Made by a program: the position numbers and the translations under genes. This document shows positions 1 to 8,651 of a stretch of 64,000 bases of DNA, piece by piece. The notes under the pieces were generated by a model that saw only the letters and a list, made by a program, of their open reading frames with translations, was not told the DNA's origin and ran no database searches. The first letter of the stretch is position 1; every line of letters starts with the position of its first letter. The DNA comes from Streptomyces sp. MNU76 (GTDB lineage Bacteria > Actinomycetota > Actinomycetes > Streptomycetales > Streptomycetaceae). The stretch is taken from positions 124,001 through 188,000 of the forward strand of contig NZ_JAJKLK010000031.1 of the NCBI RefSeq assembly GCF_020982545.1, written 5' to 3'.

Positions 1-2133
1 CTCGCCGTCCGGATCACCGGCGTCGTCGTCCCCCGCGCCCCCGAGGGCGCCTACTGGTCGGCCCTGCCGGTGCTGCGCACCCCCGCACTGAGCCGCCGGC
101 CGGACCTTCCGCCGTCGGAGGTCCACTGGCTCGCCGGCCTGCTCCTCGCCCCCGACGCAGGCCCGGCCCTCCTGGGCACCCCCGGGCGGCCCGAGCGGTA
201 CTGGCACGTGGCCCCCGACATCGCCACCCTGCGCGGCCACGACCTCGACCGGCTGGCGTCCGCCGTGGCCGCCCTGGAATCGGGGCCGGGAGTGCAACGA
301 CTGCGGACGGTCGTGGACGACGGCCTGGAGGCCCAGACCAACCTCGACGAGGTTCTCGCGGACCACGCACGGCTCCGGTCGGGGATCGACCCGCTGCTGC
401 TCCTCGCCGCCGTCGGCACCGGCAGCCTCGCCGTCATCGTCCTCGCCATGGCGGGCGGCGTGGCGGCCGATCGTCGGCGCGCGGAGCTGGCCCTGCTGCG
501 TGCCCGCGGAGCCTCACTGCCCGGCCTTGCCGCGCGCCTGCTGGCGGAGACGGCGGTGGTGGCGGTGCCCGCCGGCGCCCTCGGACTCACCGCCGCGCTG
601 CTCGTCCTGCCCGGTGCCCGCACCGCGCCCGCGGTCGTCATCGCCGTCGCCGTCACCCTCTTCGCCTGCCTCGTGCTCCCCGTGCGCGCCGTGGTGGCGC
701 ACCGCACGGTACGGACGCACGACGGGCGCGAGGACCTCACCGCCGCCCGGCCCTCACGGCGCCGCACGGTGGCGGAACTGACCGTCCTGGTGATCGCCGT
801 GGGGGCGGTCGCCGCACTGCGCCGCCAGGGATCCGGCAGCACCGGCCTGGTGGCCGCCGCCCCGCTGCTGACGGGCGTCGTCGCGGCTCTGCTGCTGGCC
901 CGCCTGCACCCCCTGCCGCTCCGTGCACTGAGCAGGGCGGCCGCACGTCTGCGCGGCCTGGTGATTCCGCTGTCGCTGGCCCATGTGGCCCGCGCCCCCG
1001 GCTTCGCCGTGCTGCCGCTGCTCGCCCTGCTCAGCGCCCTGACCACGGCCGCGTTCGGCGGTTCGGTCCTGGCGGGCGTCACGGCGGCCCGCGACCAGGC
1101 CGCCCTCCACGAGGTGGGCGCGGACGGCCGGATCGAGACCACCACCGGTGAACTGCCCCGAAGCCTGCCCGACCGCGTCCGTCGACTCCCCGGCGTACAG
1201 GACATGACGCAAGCGCACGTCACCTACGACGCCAAGCCCGAACAAGGCAGCCGGCTGGTACCCCTGGCCGCCGTGGACCCCGAGGGCTACGCCCGGCTCT
1301 CGCACCGCACGGGCACGGGACCGTTCGACGCGTCTACCCTCCGGCAGGCGGACGCCGGGACGGCGGGCGGCGCCGACCGGCCCCTGCCCGCGCTGGCCTC
1401 GCCCCGCGTGGCCGACGAGTACGGCACCGGCCCCTACGCCGTCCTGCTCCCGGACGGCACCTCCGTCACCGTCCGGATCGCCCAGGTCCGGGAACGCACC
1501 CCGGCCGTGTCCGGTGAGGAGTTCCTGATCGTGGACCGAGCCGGCCTTCCCCGCGGCGAGGCGCGCGCGACGACCCTGCTGCTGACCGGTGACGCCCTCG
1601 ACGGCCGGGCGCTGCGCTCGGCGGCCGACGGCACGGCGGCGACCGTCCGGCTGCGCGCCGAGGAACGCAACCGGCACGTCGACTCACCGCTCCAGTCGGG
1701 CGCGGAACGCCTGTACGGCGTCGCGGTCGCCGCGGGCGCCGGGTACGCGATCCTCGCGCTCGTGCTGACCGTGCTGCGCACCGCGCCCGAACGCGGCGCC
1801 CTGCTCGCCCGGTTGCGCACGATGGGCATGACCCGGTCCCAGGGCCGCCGCCTGCTGATCCTCACGGCCCTCCCACAGGCGTGCCTGGCCGCGGCGGGTG
1901 GCGTACTGACCGGCTGGGTCGCCATCCACCTGCTGGCGCCCGGCGTCGACCTCACGGCGATCGCCCTGGCCTCACCGTCCGCTCCGCACGGGGCCGTGCT
2001 GCGCACCGATCCGCTCTCGCTGGCTGTTCCGGCGCTCGCCGTGCTGCTCCTGGCCGTCGGGGTGCCCGCCGGCCAGGCCTGGTGGACCAGCCGACGTGGC
2101 TCGGTGCGCGAACTGAGGCTGGGTGACACCTAG
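1..2133 (+). CDS. FtsX-like ABC transporter permease (5' end outside window)
   Basis: The reading frame is open from the first base, so the start lies upstream; about 710 residues are visible. Two FtsX-type membrane modules can be seen. The first, near local residues 133-228, has the typical RRAELALLRARGAS motif after a hydrophobic helix. The second, near 580-640, has GALLARLRTMGMTRSQ followed by further helices. The large soluble loop between them is as expected for MacB/FtsX-type export permeases, which extrude lipids, peptides or drugs with a partner ATPase. The partner is very probably the ATPase at 3882-4910 on the same strand. A MITE-like element and an IS now separate the two. The TAG stop codon (2131-2133) lies in the CTAG that borders the MITE-like element. 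Substrate unknown. Confidence 0.9.
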   Translation, partial: LAVRITGVVVPRAPEGAYWSALPVLRTPALSRRPDLPPSEVHWLAGLLLAPDAGPALLGTPGRPERYWHVAPDIATLRGHDLDRLASAVAALESGPGVQRLRTVVDDGLEAQTNLDEVLADHARLRSGIDPLLLLAAVGTGSLAVIVLAMAGGVAADRRRAELALLRARGASLPGLAARLLAETAVVAVPAGALGLTAALLVLPGARTAPAVVIAVAVTLFACLVLPVRAVVAHRTVRTHDGREDLTAARPSRRRTVAELTVLVIAVGAVAALRRQGSGSTGLVAAAPLLTGVVAALLLARLHPLPLRALSRAAARLRGLVIPLSLAHVARAPGFAVLPLLALLSALTTAAFGGSVLAGVTAARDQAALHEVGADGRIETTTGELPRSLPDRVRRLPGVQDMTQAHVTYDAKPEQGSRLVPLAAVDPEGYARLSHRTGTGPFDASTLRQADAGTAGGADRPLPALASPRVADEYGTGPYAVLLPDGTSVTVRIAQVRERTPAVSGEEFLIVDRAGLPRGEARATTLLLTGDALDGRALRSAADGTAATVRLRAEERNRHVDSPLQSGAERLYGVAVAAGAGYAILALVLTVLRTAPERGALLARLRTMGMTRSQGRRLLILTALPQACLAAAGGVLTGWVAIHLLAPGVDLTAIALASPSAPHGAVLRTDPLSLAVPALAVLLLAVGVPAGQAWWTSRRGSVRELRLGDT

Positions 2134-2340
2134 GCGTGTTTCGGAAGTCCCTTCTGCTCTGCGGCGTCCGGCACGCTCCCCCAGTCTCGGCTAGCGCTCG
2201 ACCGAGAGGTACCCCCACCGCCGCACCGGACGAAAGGCCGAGTACACCCAGTACGAGGCCTTTCGTCCGGCGCGCCGAGAGCACGCACCGGACGCCGCAG
2301 AGCCGCCCTTCGGGCGACGAAGGGACTTCCGAAACACGCC
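2134..2340. repeat. MITE-like inverted-repeat element (207 bp)
   Basis: The ends are a near-perfect inverted repeat: 2134-2154 (starting GCGTGTTTCGGAAG) matches the reverse complement of 2319-2339 over 21 bases, with one extra C at 2340. Both sides are bordered by CTAG (2130-2133 and 2341-2344), a likely target duplication. Inside are a second 15-bp inverted pair (CTCTGCGGCGTCCGG and its complement) and a central hairpin with the arm CGGACGAAAGGCC. No coding capacity is seen. It looks like a non-autonomous element with IS5-type ends. The family assignment is inference. Confidence 0.7.
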
Positions 2341-2344
2341 CTAG
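2341..2344. repeat. Target-site duplication CTAG, left side of IS701-family element
   Basis: CTAG here and again at 3774-3777 directly borders the inverted ends of the insertion sequence. IS701-family elements are known to duplicate a 4-bp YTAR target, which this fits. The same CTAG also borders the right end of the MITE-like element. Confidence 0.75.
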
Positions 2345-3773
2345 TAGGGCTCCGTTACGTCTGTCTGTCGGTCCTGTTTGGGGGAACGCTGAAGGTGTGG
2401 ACGCACATGAAGTGAACCGTGCTCGGGCGACGTTGGCGTTATTCGTCGCTGACGTGTTCGCGTCGGTGCCGCGCAAGGATCAGCGGGCGAAGGGCGACTG
2501 CTACCTGCGGGGACTGATGCTGGACGGACGGCGGAAGTCGATCCAGCCGATGGCGGAACGGCTGCCCGACGGCAACGAGCAGAACCTGCAGCAGTTCGTG
2601 AACCAGTCGACGTGGGATCCGGTGCCGGTGCGGCGGCGGATCGCCCAGCGGATGGTGCCGAGAATCGGCCCGGAGGCGTGGGCGGTCGATGACGTGTCGT
2701 TCCCCAAGGACGGGAAGATGTCGGTGGCGGTCGCGCGCCAGTACTGCGGGGCGCTGGGCAAGCGGGCCAACTGCCAGGTCGCGGTGAGTGTGCACGCGGT
2801 CTCCGACACGGCGTCCTGTCCGCTGCAGTGGCGGATGTTCGTGCCCGAGGAGTGGGCGGACGATGCGGTGCGGCGGCAGAAGACCGGGATACCGCAGGAG
2901 GTCGGGCACCGGGAGAAGTGGCGTCTGGCCCTGGACATCCTCGATGAGCTGGCCGGGTGGGGTCTGGTGCCGCCGGTGGTGGTGGCCGACGCCGGCTACG
3001 GGCAGAACGCCGACTTCCGCGACGGTCTGAGCGAGCGGGGCATCGGCTATGTCGTGGCGGTCCGTTCGGACGTGACGGTCCACCCGCACGACGTGCGGCC
3101 CACCGCCCCGGCCTGGTCCGGGAACGGTCGCAGGCCGCAGCCCCGCTACCGGGACAAGCCGTCCTCGGTGGCAGCGCTGGCTCAGGAGCACGGACGGCAG
3201 GCGTTCACCGAGGTGACCTGGCGTGAAGGCTCCCGCGGGCCGATGCACTCACGCTTTCTGGCGCTGCGGGTGCGGCCGGCCGGGGTGAGGGCCCGCCGTC
3301 TGGCCCAAGCCGCCGCCACTGCCGAGCACGGCCACTGGGACGGTGTCCTGCCCGAGGTGACGCTGCTGGTCGAATGGCCCCAGGACGCCGAAGCACCCAC
3401 CGACTACTGGCTGTCCAACCTGCCCGCCGACACACCGATCACCGAACTGGTCCGCCTGTCCAAGATCCGCTGGCGCATCGAGCACGATTACCGGGAACTC
3501 AAGCACGGCCTCGGCCTGGACCACTTCGAGGGCCGCTCCTGGAACGGCTGGCACCACCACGTCACCCTGGTCACCGCCGCCCACGCCTTCCTCACCGAAC
3601 AGCGCCTGTCCCCAAAAGCCGATACAGCGGACTCACCCTCTACCAGATCCTCGACGCCATCCAGGACCTGCTGAACTGCTGGACCGGCACCTGCACCACC
3701 TGCCACCGCCCGCTGCCCAGAACATCCACCACCAGCCAGAACCCAAGAGCCAGAGCAACCTAACGGAGCCCTA
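2345..3773 (+). mobile_element. IS701-family insertion sequence
   Basis: A 1429-bp element with perfect 13-bp terminal inverted repeats: TAGGGCTCCGTTA at 2345-2357 and its reverse complement at 3761-3773. It is flanked by CTAG duplications and carries one transposase gene. Removing it rejoins the flanks as CACGCC-CTAG-GGCCC, so the pre-insertion site can be reconstructed. It sits between the permease and ATPase genes of one ABC export operon, directly after the MITE-like element. Confidence 0.88.
2397..3674 (+). CDS. IS701-family DDE transposase, 3' end frameshifted
   Basis: Transposase of about 425 residues in frame. Acidic catalytic signatures are visible: AVDDVSFPKDG, VVADAGYGQNADF and the E-region WRIEHDYRELKHGLGLDHFEG, as in IS701/IS4-type enzymes. 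The start chosen is GTG 2397 with GGGGAA upstream; GTG 2412 is an alternative. The frame ends early in an unrelated-looking tail (ADTADSPSTRSS). The expected C-terminus (GLTLYQILDAIQDLLNCW, then TCTTCHRPLP) lies in the -1 frame up to 3763, where the TAA overlaps the right inverted repeat. The shift point is at CCCAAAA near 3610-3618, which fits an X XXY YYZ slip heptamer. It is either a programmed frameshift or a 1-base lesion. Confidence 0.82.
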   Translation: MDAHEVNRARATLALFVADVFASVPRKDQRAKGDCYLRGLMLDGRRKSIQPMAERLPDGNEQNLQQFVNQSTWDPVPVRRRIAQRMVPRIGPEAWAVDDVSFPKDGKMSVAVARQYCGALGKRANCQVAVSVHAVSDTASCPLQWRMFVPEEWADDAVRRQKTGIPQEVGHREKWRLALDILDELAGWGLVPPVVVADAGYGQNADFRDGLSERGIGYVVAVRSDVTVHPHDVRPTAPAWSGNGRRPQPRYRDKPSSVAALAQEHGRQAFTEVTWREGSRGPMHSRFLALRVRPAGVRARRLAQAAATAEHGHWDGVLPEVTLLVEWPQDAEAPTDYWLSNLPADTPITELVRLSKIRWRIEHDYRELKHGLGLDHFEGRSWNGWHHHVTLVTAAHAFLTEQRLSPKADTADSPSTRSSTPSRTC

Positions 3774-3881
3774 CTAGGGCCCTTCTGATGCCCCAGGGCC
3801 CAGAACCCCGCGACCGAGCCCCCTTCGGCCGAGCCCCCTTCGGCACCGGCCCGTGCCCCTCCGACCTCCCAGGAGCAGCCG

Positions 3882-4910
3882 ATGACCAGCAGCCCGACCT
3901 TCGATGAACTCGCCGACCGTGCGCTCGCCGCGCGCGACGCCGCCTACGGACAGGACGCCCTGATCAGCTGCGACCGCCTGGTGCGCATCTTCACCGCCGA
4001 CGGCGTGGAGGTGCAGGCCCTGCAGGGCCTCGACCTCCTCGTGCGCAAGGGGGAGCTGCTGGCCCTGGTCGGCGCCTCCGGCAGCGGCAAGTCCACCCTC
4101 ATGAACATCCTCGCGGGACTGGACAGACCGACCGCCGGAGCGACCCGGGTCGCGGACCACGACCTGGTCACGATGTCCGCCAAGGAACGGCTCGCCTATC
4201 GCCGCGGGACCGTCGGCTTCGTCCGGCAGCAGACCTCCGCCAATCTCCTGCCCTATCTCACCGCCGCGCAGAACGTCGCCCTGCCCCTGCAGTTGGCCCG
4301 TGCCCGGGGTGGACGCCGAGCCGTGGCCGAGCGCTCCCTGGAGCTTCTCGACCTGCTGGACGTCGTCGAGTGCCGCGACCGCCGGCCGCACGAGATGTCC
4401 GGCGGCCAGCAGCAGCGCGTCGCCCTCGCCGTCGCCCTCGCCAACGATCCGGCGGTCCTGCTCGCGGACGAGCCCACCGGCGAACTGGACTCCCACACCG
4501 CCGAACAGGTCTTCGCCGCGTTCCGCACCGCCAACGAGGAGCTGGGGACGACCATCGTGATCGTCACCCACGACCAGTCCGTCGCCGACGAGGTCCGCCG
4601 TACGGTCGCCATCCGGGACGGCCGCACGGCGACGGAGGTCCTGCGCCACAGCGAGGTCGACTCCGCCACCGGGCAGGAGAACCTGGTGGCCCGCGAGTAC
4701 GCCATGCTCGACCGGGCCGGCCGCCTCCAGCTCCCCGCCGAGTACACCCGGGCCCTGGGGATGCGTGACCGGGTCGCCCTGGAACTGGAACCCGACCACA
4801 TCGCCGTCCGCCCGGACGACGCCCGCAACGACAGTGACGGCGGCAACGGCAGTGACGCCCGGAACGGCAGTGACGGCCGGGGCTCGGCCGGGGAGCGGCC
4901 GGAGGGCTGA
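3882..4910 (+). CDS. ABC transporter ATP-binding protein with AbrB-like C-terminal extension
   Basis: 342 residues, ATG with AGGAG just upstream. The Walker A GASGSGKST (near 67-75), Q-loop VRQQTS, signature MSGGQQQRVALAVAL (near 171-185) and Walker B VLLADEPTG are intact, followed by a switch His in VIVTHDQ. This is a MacB/LolD-type ATPase that would energise the FtsX-like permease upstream. After the ATPase core (about residue 250) comes a segment MLDRAGRLQLPAEYTRALGM that resembles the AbrB/SpoVT swapped-hairpin fold. The C-terminus is a low-complexity Asn/Ser/Asp/Gly tail with a repeated GSD pattern. The IS now sits upstream, so expression may depend on a read-through or IS-borne promoter. 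Confidence 0.9.
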   Translation: MTSSPTFDELADRALAARDAAYGQDALISCDRLVRIFTADGVEVQALQGLDLLVRKGELLALVGASGSGKSTLMNILAGLDRPTAGATRVADHDLVTMSAKERLAYRRGTVGFVRQQTSANLLPYLTAAQNVALPLQLARARGGRRAVAERSLELLDLLDVVECRDRRPHEMSGGQQQRVALAVALANDPAVLLADEPTGELDSHTAEQVFAAFRTANEELGTTIVIVTHDQSVADEVRRTVAIRDGRTATEVLRHSEVDSATGQENLVAREYAMLDRAGRLQLPAEYTRALGMRDRVALELEPDHIAVRPDDARNDSDGGNGSDARNGSDGRGSAGERPEG

Positions 4911-4922
4911 GGCGGGACCGGG

Positions 4923-5615
4923 TCAGGACTCGGTGATCTCGCCGTCCTTCAGCTCCAGCACACGATCGGCGAGGTCGAGGAGCGTCGTGTCGTGGGTGGC
5001 CACGAGCGCCGTGATCCGTTCGCTGCGGACGACGGCGCGCAGCAGTTCCATCACGGAGTGCCCGGTCTCCGCGTCCAGCTGACCGGTCGGCTCGTCGGCG
5101 ATGAGGACGGAGGGGCTGTTGGCCAGGGCGCGGGCGATGGCGACCCGCTGGCGCTGCCCGCCCGACAACTCGCCCGGCCGCTGCGCCGCGTGGTCCGCGA
5201 GCCCCACCAGGGACAGCAGCAGTTCGACGCGCTCCCGCCGCTCGCGCGGGTCCGCCCCGCGCAACCGCAGGGGCACGCCGACGTTCTCGGCGGCCGTCAG
5301 GATCGGGATGAGTCCGAACGACTGGAAGACGAAGCCGATGCGCTCCCGGCGCAGGGCGAGGAGGGCGTCCTCGCCCTGGTCGCCGAGGTGCAGACCGTCG
5401 ACGGTCACCCGCCCGCCGTCCGGTTCGTCCAGACCGCCGACGATGTTGAGCAGTGTGGTCTTGCCCGAGCCCGACCGTCCCTTCAGGGCGACGAGTTCCC
5501 CCCGGGGGACCTCGAAGGAGACGCCGCGCAGTGCGTGCACGGCGCCGGCGCCCCGGCCGTAGGACTTGTGTACATCCGCCACCCGCAGCATGGCCGCGGT
5601 CACCGCCTGGCCCAT
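4923..5615 (-). CDS. ABC transporter ATP-binding protein (MacB/LolD type)
   Basis: 230 residues. The start chosen is ATG 5615, just before MGQAVTAAMLRVADVHKSYG, with a G-rich RBS; the frame is open further upstream but carries no family sequence there. Walker A GRSGSGKTT, Q-loop VFQSFGL, signature LSGGQRQRVAIARAL, Walker B VLIADEPTG and switch VATHDTT are all present. The length is typical of stand-alone export ATPases that pair with FtsX-like permeases. No permease lies next to it. The gene converges on the ATPase at 3882-4910 with only 12 bp between stops. Confidence 0.9.
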   Translation of the reverse strand: MGQAVTAAMLRVADVHKSYGRGAGAVHALRGVSFEVPRGELVALKGRSGSGKTTLLNIVGGLDEPDGGRVTVDGLHLGDQGEDALLALRRERIGFVFQSFGLIPILTAAENVGVPLRLRGADPRERRERVELLLSLVGLADHAAQRPGELSGGQRQRVAIARALANSPSVLIADEPTGQLDAETGHSVMELLRAVVRSERITALVATHDTTLLDLADRVLELKDGEITES

Positions 5616-5742
5616 CGTGCCCCCGTATGCTCCGCCGATTCCGCAGCGCACCAGTGTCGCACCCGGTGCAACGCCCGGAAAAGCCCCCTGTGTTGGGGCG
5701 GCACCGCCACGCGGAGACCGCGTCCGCACGGGTCCGGCGGCG

Positions 5743-6150
5743 TCAGCCCAGACGGGGGATCTCGATCGCCGGGCAGCGGTCCATCACCATGTCCAGGCCC
5801 GCCTCGCGGGTGCGGCGGTAGGCCTCCTCGTCGATCACACCCAGCTGGAACCAGACCGCCTCGGCACCGATGCGGGCAGCCTCGTCGGCGACGGGACCGG
5901 CGAGGGCGCTGTTGACGAAGACGTCGACGACGTCCACGCGGAAGGGGATGTCGGAGAGGGAGGCGTACCCCTGCTCGCCGTGGACCGGCTCGGCCTTGGG
6001 GTGCACCGGGACGACGCGCTTGCCGTAGCGCTGGAGGACCTGCGCGACGCCGTACGCCGCCCGGTCGCGGTTGGTGGACAGGCCGACGACCGCCCAGGTG
6101 TCGCCGAGTTCCGTCAGGATCTTGCGGATCGTGGCGGGGTCGCCGTACAT
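5743..6150 (-). CDS. CoA-binding domain protein (YccU type)
   Basis: 135 residues. The start ATG 6150 (MYGDPATIRKILTELG) is preceded by GAGGAGA. The protein is a single Rossmann-like CoA_binding domain: TWAVVGLSTNRDRAAYGVAQVLQRYG near the N-terminus, then the VVPVHPK strand and FVNSALAGPVADEAARIGA. The length matches the small YccU-like family, which binds CoA in structures but has no assigned reaction. It is a single-gene unit; upstream (6151-6368) lies the divergent start of the CysRS-like gene. Confidence 0.85.
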   Translation of the reverse strand: MYGDPATIRKILTELGDTWAVVGLSTNRDRAAYGVAQVLQRYGKRVVPVHPKAEPVHGEQGYASLSDIPFRVDVVDVFVNSALAGPVADEAARIGAEAVWFQLGVIDEEAYRRTREAGLDMVMDRCPAIEIPRLG

Positions 6151-6368
6151 GTGCCGTCTCCTCTGTCCGTCCGTCCGTACGAGGCGCCCGGTGGCGGGGC
6201 CTGCCTGCGCCAACAGCGTGCGGTGTCCGGCGATTCCCGGCGCCGGGCCCCTCACGGGCGTCCATGAGTGCGTCCGTGAGTACGTTCACGGTGCCCTCAC
6301 GGCGGCCGGTGGACCGGAAGGCCGTCCTCCGCACTGCGTCCGGCCGTTTCCGCGCCTACGCTCACCCC

Positions 6369-7124
6369 GTGCTGCGTATCACCGACGCCCGGACCGGCGA
6401 ACCCGCCGAGATCCGCAGGGCGCTCATCCGGGTCCATGCCCATGCGCCGGGGGAGGACACCTCGGCCCTGCGGGTCCTGCTGGTCGCCGACGTCCTCGCC
6501 CGCGCCCTGGAGCTGGACGGAAGCCCCGTTCTCCTCGTCGCCGACCCGCCCGCCGAACTGCGACGCCGCGCCGACGACCTCGGCGTCCGGCCGAACGAGA
6601 CCACCGCCACGAGGGGTGGAGAACGGGTGCTGCGCGTGACCGGCACGGGGGAGTGGGGGCCGGGGCGCGACGACCACGGTGACGGCGCAGGTGACCGTGG
6701 AGTGAGCGCCGTCGGCGCCGAGCGCGCCGACACCGACGTCACGGTCGAGGTGGCCCCGGTGCGGGGCACCGAGGCGCCGTCGGCGTCGGGCACCGTCCTC
6801 CGGCTCGCCCTGCTCACCCACCCCCGCCGGACGCCCGCGACCCTCGACGCCACCGCGCTCACCGAGGCCGCCGACACGCTCGACCACTGGCGCACGGCGG
6901 TGGCGGCGTGGGCGACGCGACCGTCACGGCCGGTTCCCGAGCCCGTACGCCACGCCCTGCGCGCCGCCTGGGAGGACGACCTGGACGTCCGCGCGGTGCT
7001 CGACGTACTGCGGGACGTGGAGGGCGCCCCGGACGTACCGGACGGGGCGCGGTTCGAGACGTACGCCTACGCGGACCGGCTCCTCGGGCTGGAGCTCACT
7101 CGTCAGATCGGAGCATCGGCATGA
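6369..7124 (+). CDS. Cysteinyl-tRNA synthetase-like protein without catalytic motifs
   Basis: 251 residues from GTG 6369. The N-terminus (LRITDARTGEPAEI, then LRVLLVADVLARALEL) and the C-terminal part (LRLALLTHPRRTPATLD, AWEDDLDVRAVLDVL) resemble pieces of CysRS/MshC, but neither a HIGH nor a KMSKS motif nor the zinc cysteines are seen. Aminoacylation is therefore unlikely and the role is unknown. TACGCT at 6357-6362 stands 6 bases before GTG, which fits a leaderless transcript; an in-frame ATG at 6264 would add 35 residues of poor quality. The stop overlaps the start of the SixA-like gene (ATGA), so the two are co-translated. Confidence 0.7.
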   Translation: MLRITDARTGEPAEIRRALIRVHAHAPGEDTSALRVLLVADVLARALELDGSPVLLVADPPAELRRRADDLGVRPNETTATRGGERVLRVTGTGEWGPGRDDHGDGAGDRGVSAVGAERADTDVTVEVAPVRGTEAPSASGTVLRLALLTHPRRTPATLDATALTEAADTLDHWRTAVAAWATRPSRPVPEPVRHALRAAWEDDLDVRAVLDVLRDVEGAPDVPDGARFETYAYADRLLGLELTRQIGASA

Positions 7125-7699
7125 AGGCGCGCGCCGGAGCGGGCCCACTGCGCAGACTGATCGTCCTGCGGCACGCCAAGTCCGCCTGGCCGGTGGGCGT
7201 CCCCGACCACGAGCGGCCCCTGGCACCACGGGGCCGCCGCGACGCCCCCGCCGCCGGGCGGGCCCTCGCCGACGCGGACTGTCTGCCCGACCTGGCGGTG
7301 TGCTCCACGGCCGTACGGGCACGGCAGACCTGGGAGCTGGCCGCCGCGGAGTGGGGCACGCCACCGCCCGTACGGCACGACGCGCGGGTGTACGCGGCCG
7401 AGGTGCCCGAACTGCTGGAGGTGGTGCGCGAGATCCCCGACCGGGTGCGGACCCTGCTGCTCGTCGGCCACAACCCGGGTCTGGAGGAGCTCGTCCTCGA
7501 CCTTGCCGGCGACGCCCTCGACGACGCGCTGGACGAGGTGCGCACCAAGTTCCCCACCTCGGCGATCGCCTTCCTCTCCTGGCACGGCCCGACCTGGTCC
7601 GCACTCGCCCCGGGCACGGCCCTGCTGACGGACCTGATCGTGGCCAGGGGCAGAAAGCAGACCAAGGGGGGCAAGCAGACCAGGGGGGCCAAGGGGTGA
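7121..7699 (+). CDS. SixA-type histidine phosphatase
   Basis: 192 residues, ATG overlapping the upstream stop. The phosphohistidine signature LRHAKSAWP (near 16-24) and the second histidine in LLVGHNPGLEELV (near 108-120) are present, with TAVRARQTWEL between them. This is the compact SixA branch of the histidine phosphatase superfamily, which removes phosphate from phosphohistidine proteins. The C-terminus is a Lys/Gly-rich tail. It is translationally coupled to the CysRS-like gene. The substrate is not known. Confidence 0.85.
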   Translation: MKARAGAGPLRRLIVLRHAKSAWPVGVPDHERPLAPRGRRDAPAAGRALADADCLPDLAVCSTAVRARQTWELAAAEWGTPPPVRHDARVYAAEVPELLEVVREIPDRVRTLLLVGHNPGLEELVLDLAGDALDDALDEVRTKFPTSAIAFLSWHGPTWSALAPGTALLTDLIVARGRKQTKGGKQTRGAKG

Positions 7700-7772
7700 G
7701 GGTGTGACGGGCGCTCGCGCCCCGGCCCGCACCCCGTGCCGACCCGCTTCGGGCTGCGCATAGGCTGGCCGG

Positions 7773-8399
7773 ATGCAGGACGAGTACCGCACCGTCGCCC
7801 GCGCGGGAGTGCACGAGACCGAGGTCAACCGGTCCCGTTTCCTGTGCGCGCTCGCCCCGGCGGCCACCGAGCAGGAGGCGCAGGAGTTCGTCGCGGCCGT
7901 CCGCAGGGAGCACGCCGACGCCTCGCACAACTGCTTCGCGTACGTCGTCGGCGCCGACGCGGCCGTCCAGAAGGCGAGCGACGACGGCGAGCCCGGCGGC
8001 ACCGCCGGCGTCCCGATGCTCCAGATGCTGCTGCGACGGGACATGCGGTACGTCGTCGCCGTCGTCACCCGGTACTACGGCGGGGTCAAGCTGGGCGCGG
8101 GCGGACTCATCAGGGCGTACGGCGGCGCCGTCGGCGAGGCGCTCGACGCGCTCGGCACCCTCACGCGCCGGCGCTTCCGGCTGGCTACGGTGACCGTCGA
8201 CCACCAGCGCGCCGGCAAGGTGCAGAACGACCTGCGCTCCACCGGGCGCCAGGTCCGTGACGTCCACTACGGCGAGGCCGTCACCATCGAGATCGGACTG
8301 CCCGACGCCGACGTGGACGCCTTCCGTGCCTGGCTCGCCGACACCACCGCGGGCACCGCCGGGTTCGAACTCGGTGGGGAGGCGTACGGGGACGCCTGA
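7773..8399 (+). CDS. YigZ/IMPACT family protein (UPF0029)
   Basis: 208 residues. The family signature is clear: SHNCFAYVVG, KASDDGEPGGTAGVPML (near 68-84) and VVTRYYGGVKLGAGGLIRAYG (near 94-114), followed by the C-terminal DUF1949-like half. The family is linked to translation control through eukaryotic IMPACT, but its bacterial function is unsettled. A TAGGCT hexamer at 7761-7766 ends 6 bases before ATG, so the mRNA is probably leaderless. Single-gene unit. Confidence 0.9.
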   Translation: MQDEYRTVARAGVHETEVNRSRFLCALAPAATEQEAQEFVAAVRREHADASHNCFAYVVGADAAVQKASDDGEPGGTAGVPMLQMLLRRDMRYVVAVVTRYYGGVKLGAGGLIRAYGGAVGEALDALGTLTRRRFRLATVTVDHQRAGKVQNDLRSTGRQVRDVHYGEAVTIEIGLPDADVDAFRAWLADTTAGTAGFELGGEAYGDA

Positions 8400-8651
8400 G
8401 CGCCGACCCGCTCCCGCTCCCGCTCCTCGTCCCGCCGGTCGCCGCACTTATCGGACTGGCGTTCTGAGCCCGTCGTGTGGCGGAGCCGAGCGGGGTCGCC
8501 GCCGCGTTCGCCGTCGCGGGCTCACCAGCGCGGACGCCCGTCGCGTCGGCTCGACACATCGATGTCCGGTTATCGCCGGTCCGCGTTAAATGTGTGGACT
8601 GCGAGCCTCCGCCGACGGGACACTTCCGACTTCTCAACTTCCGGGAGTGTG

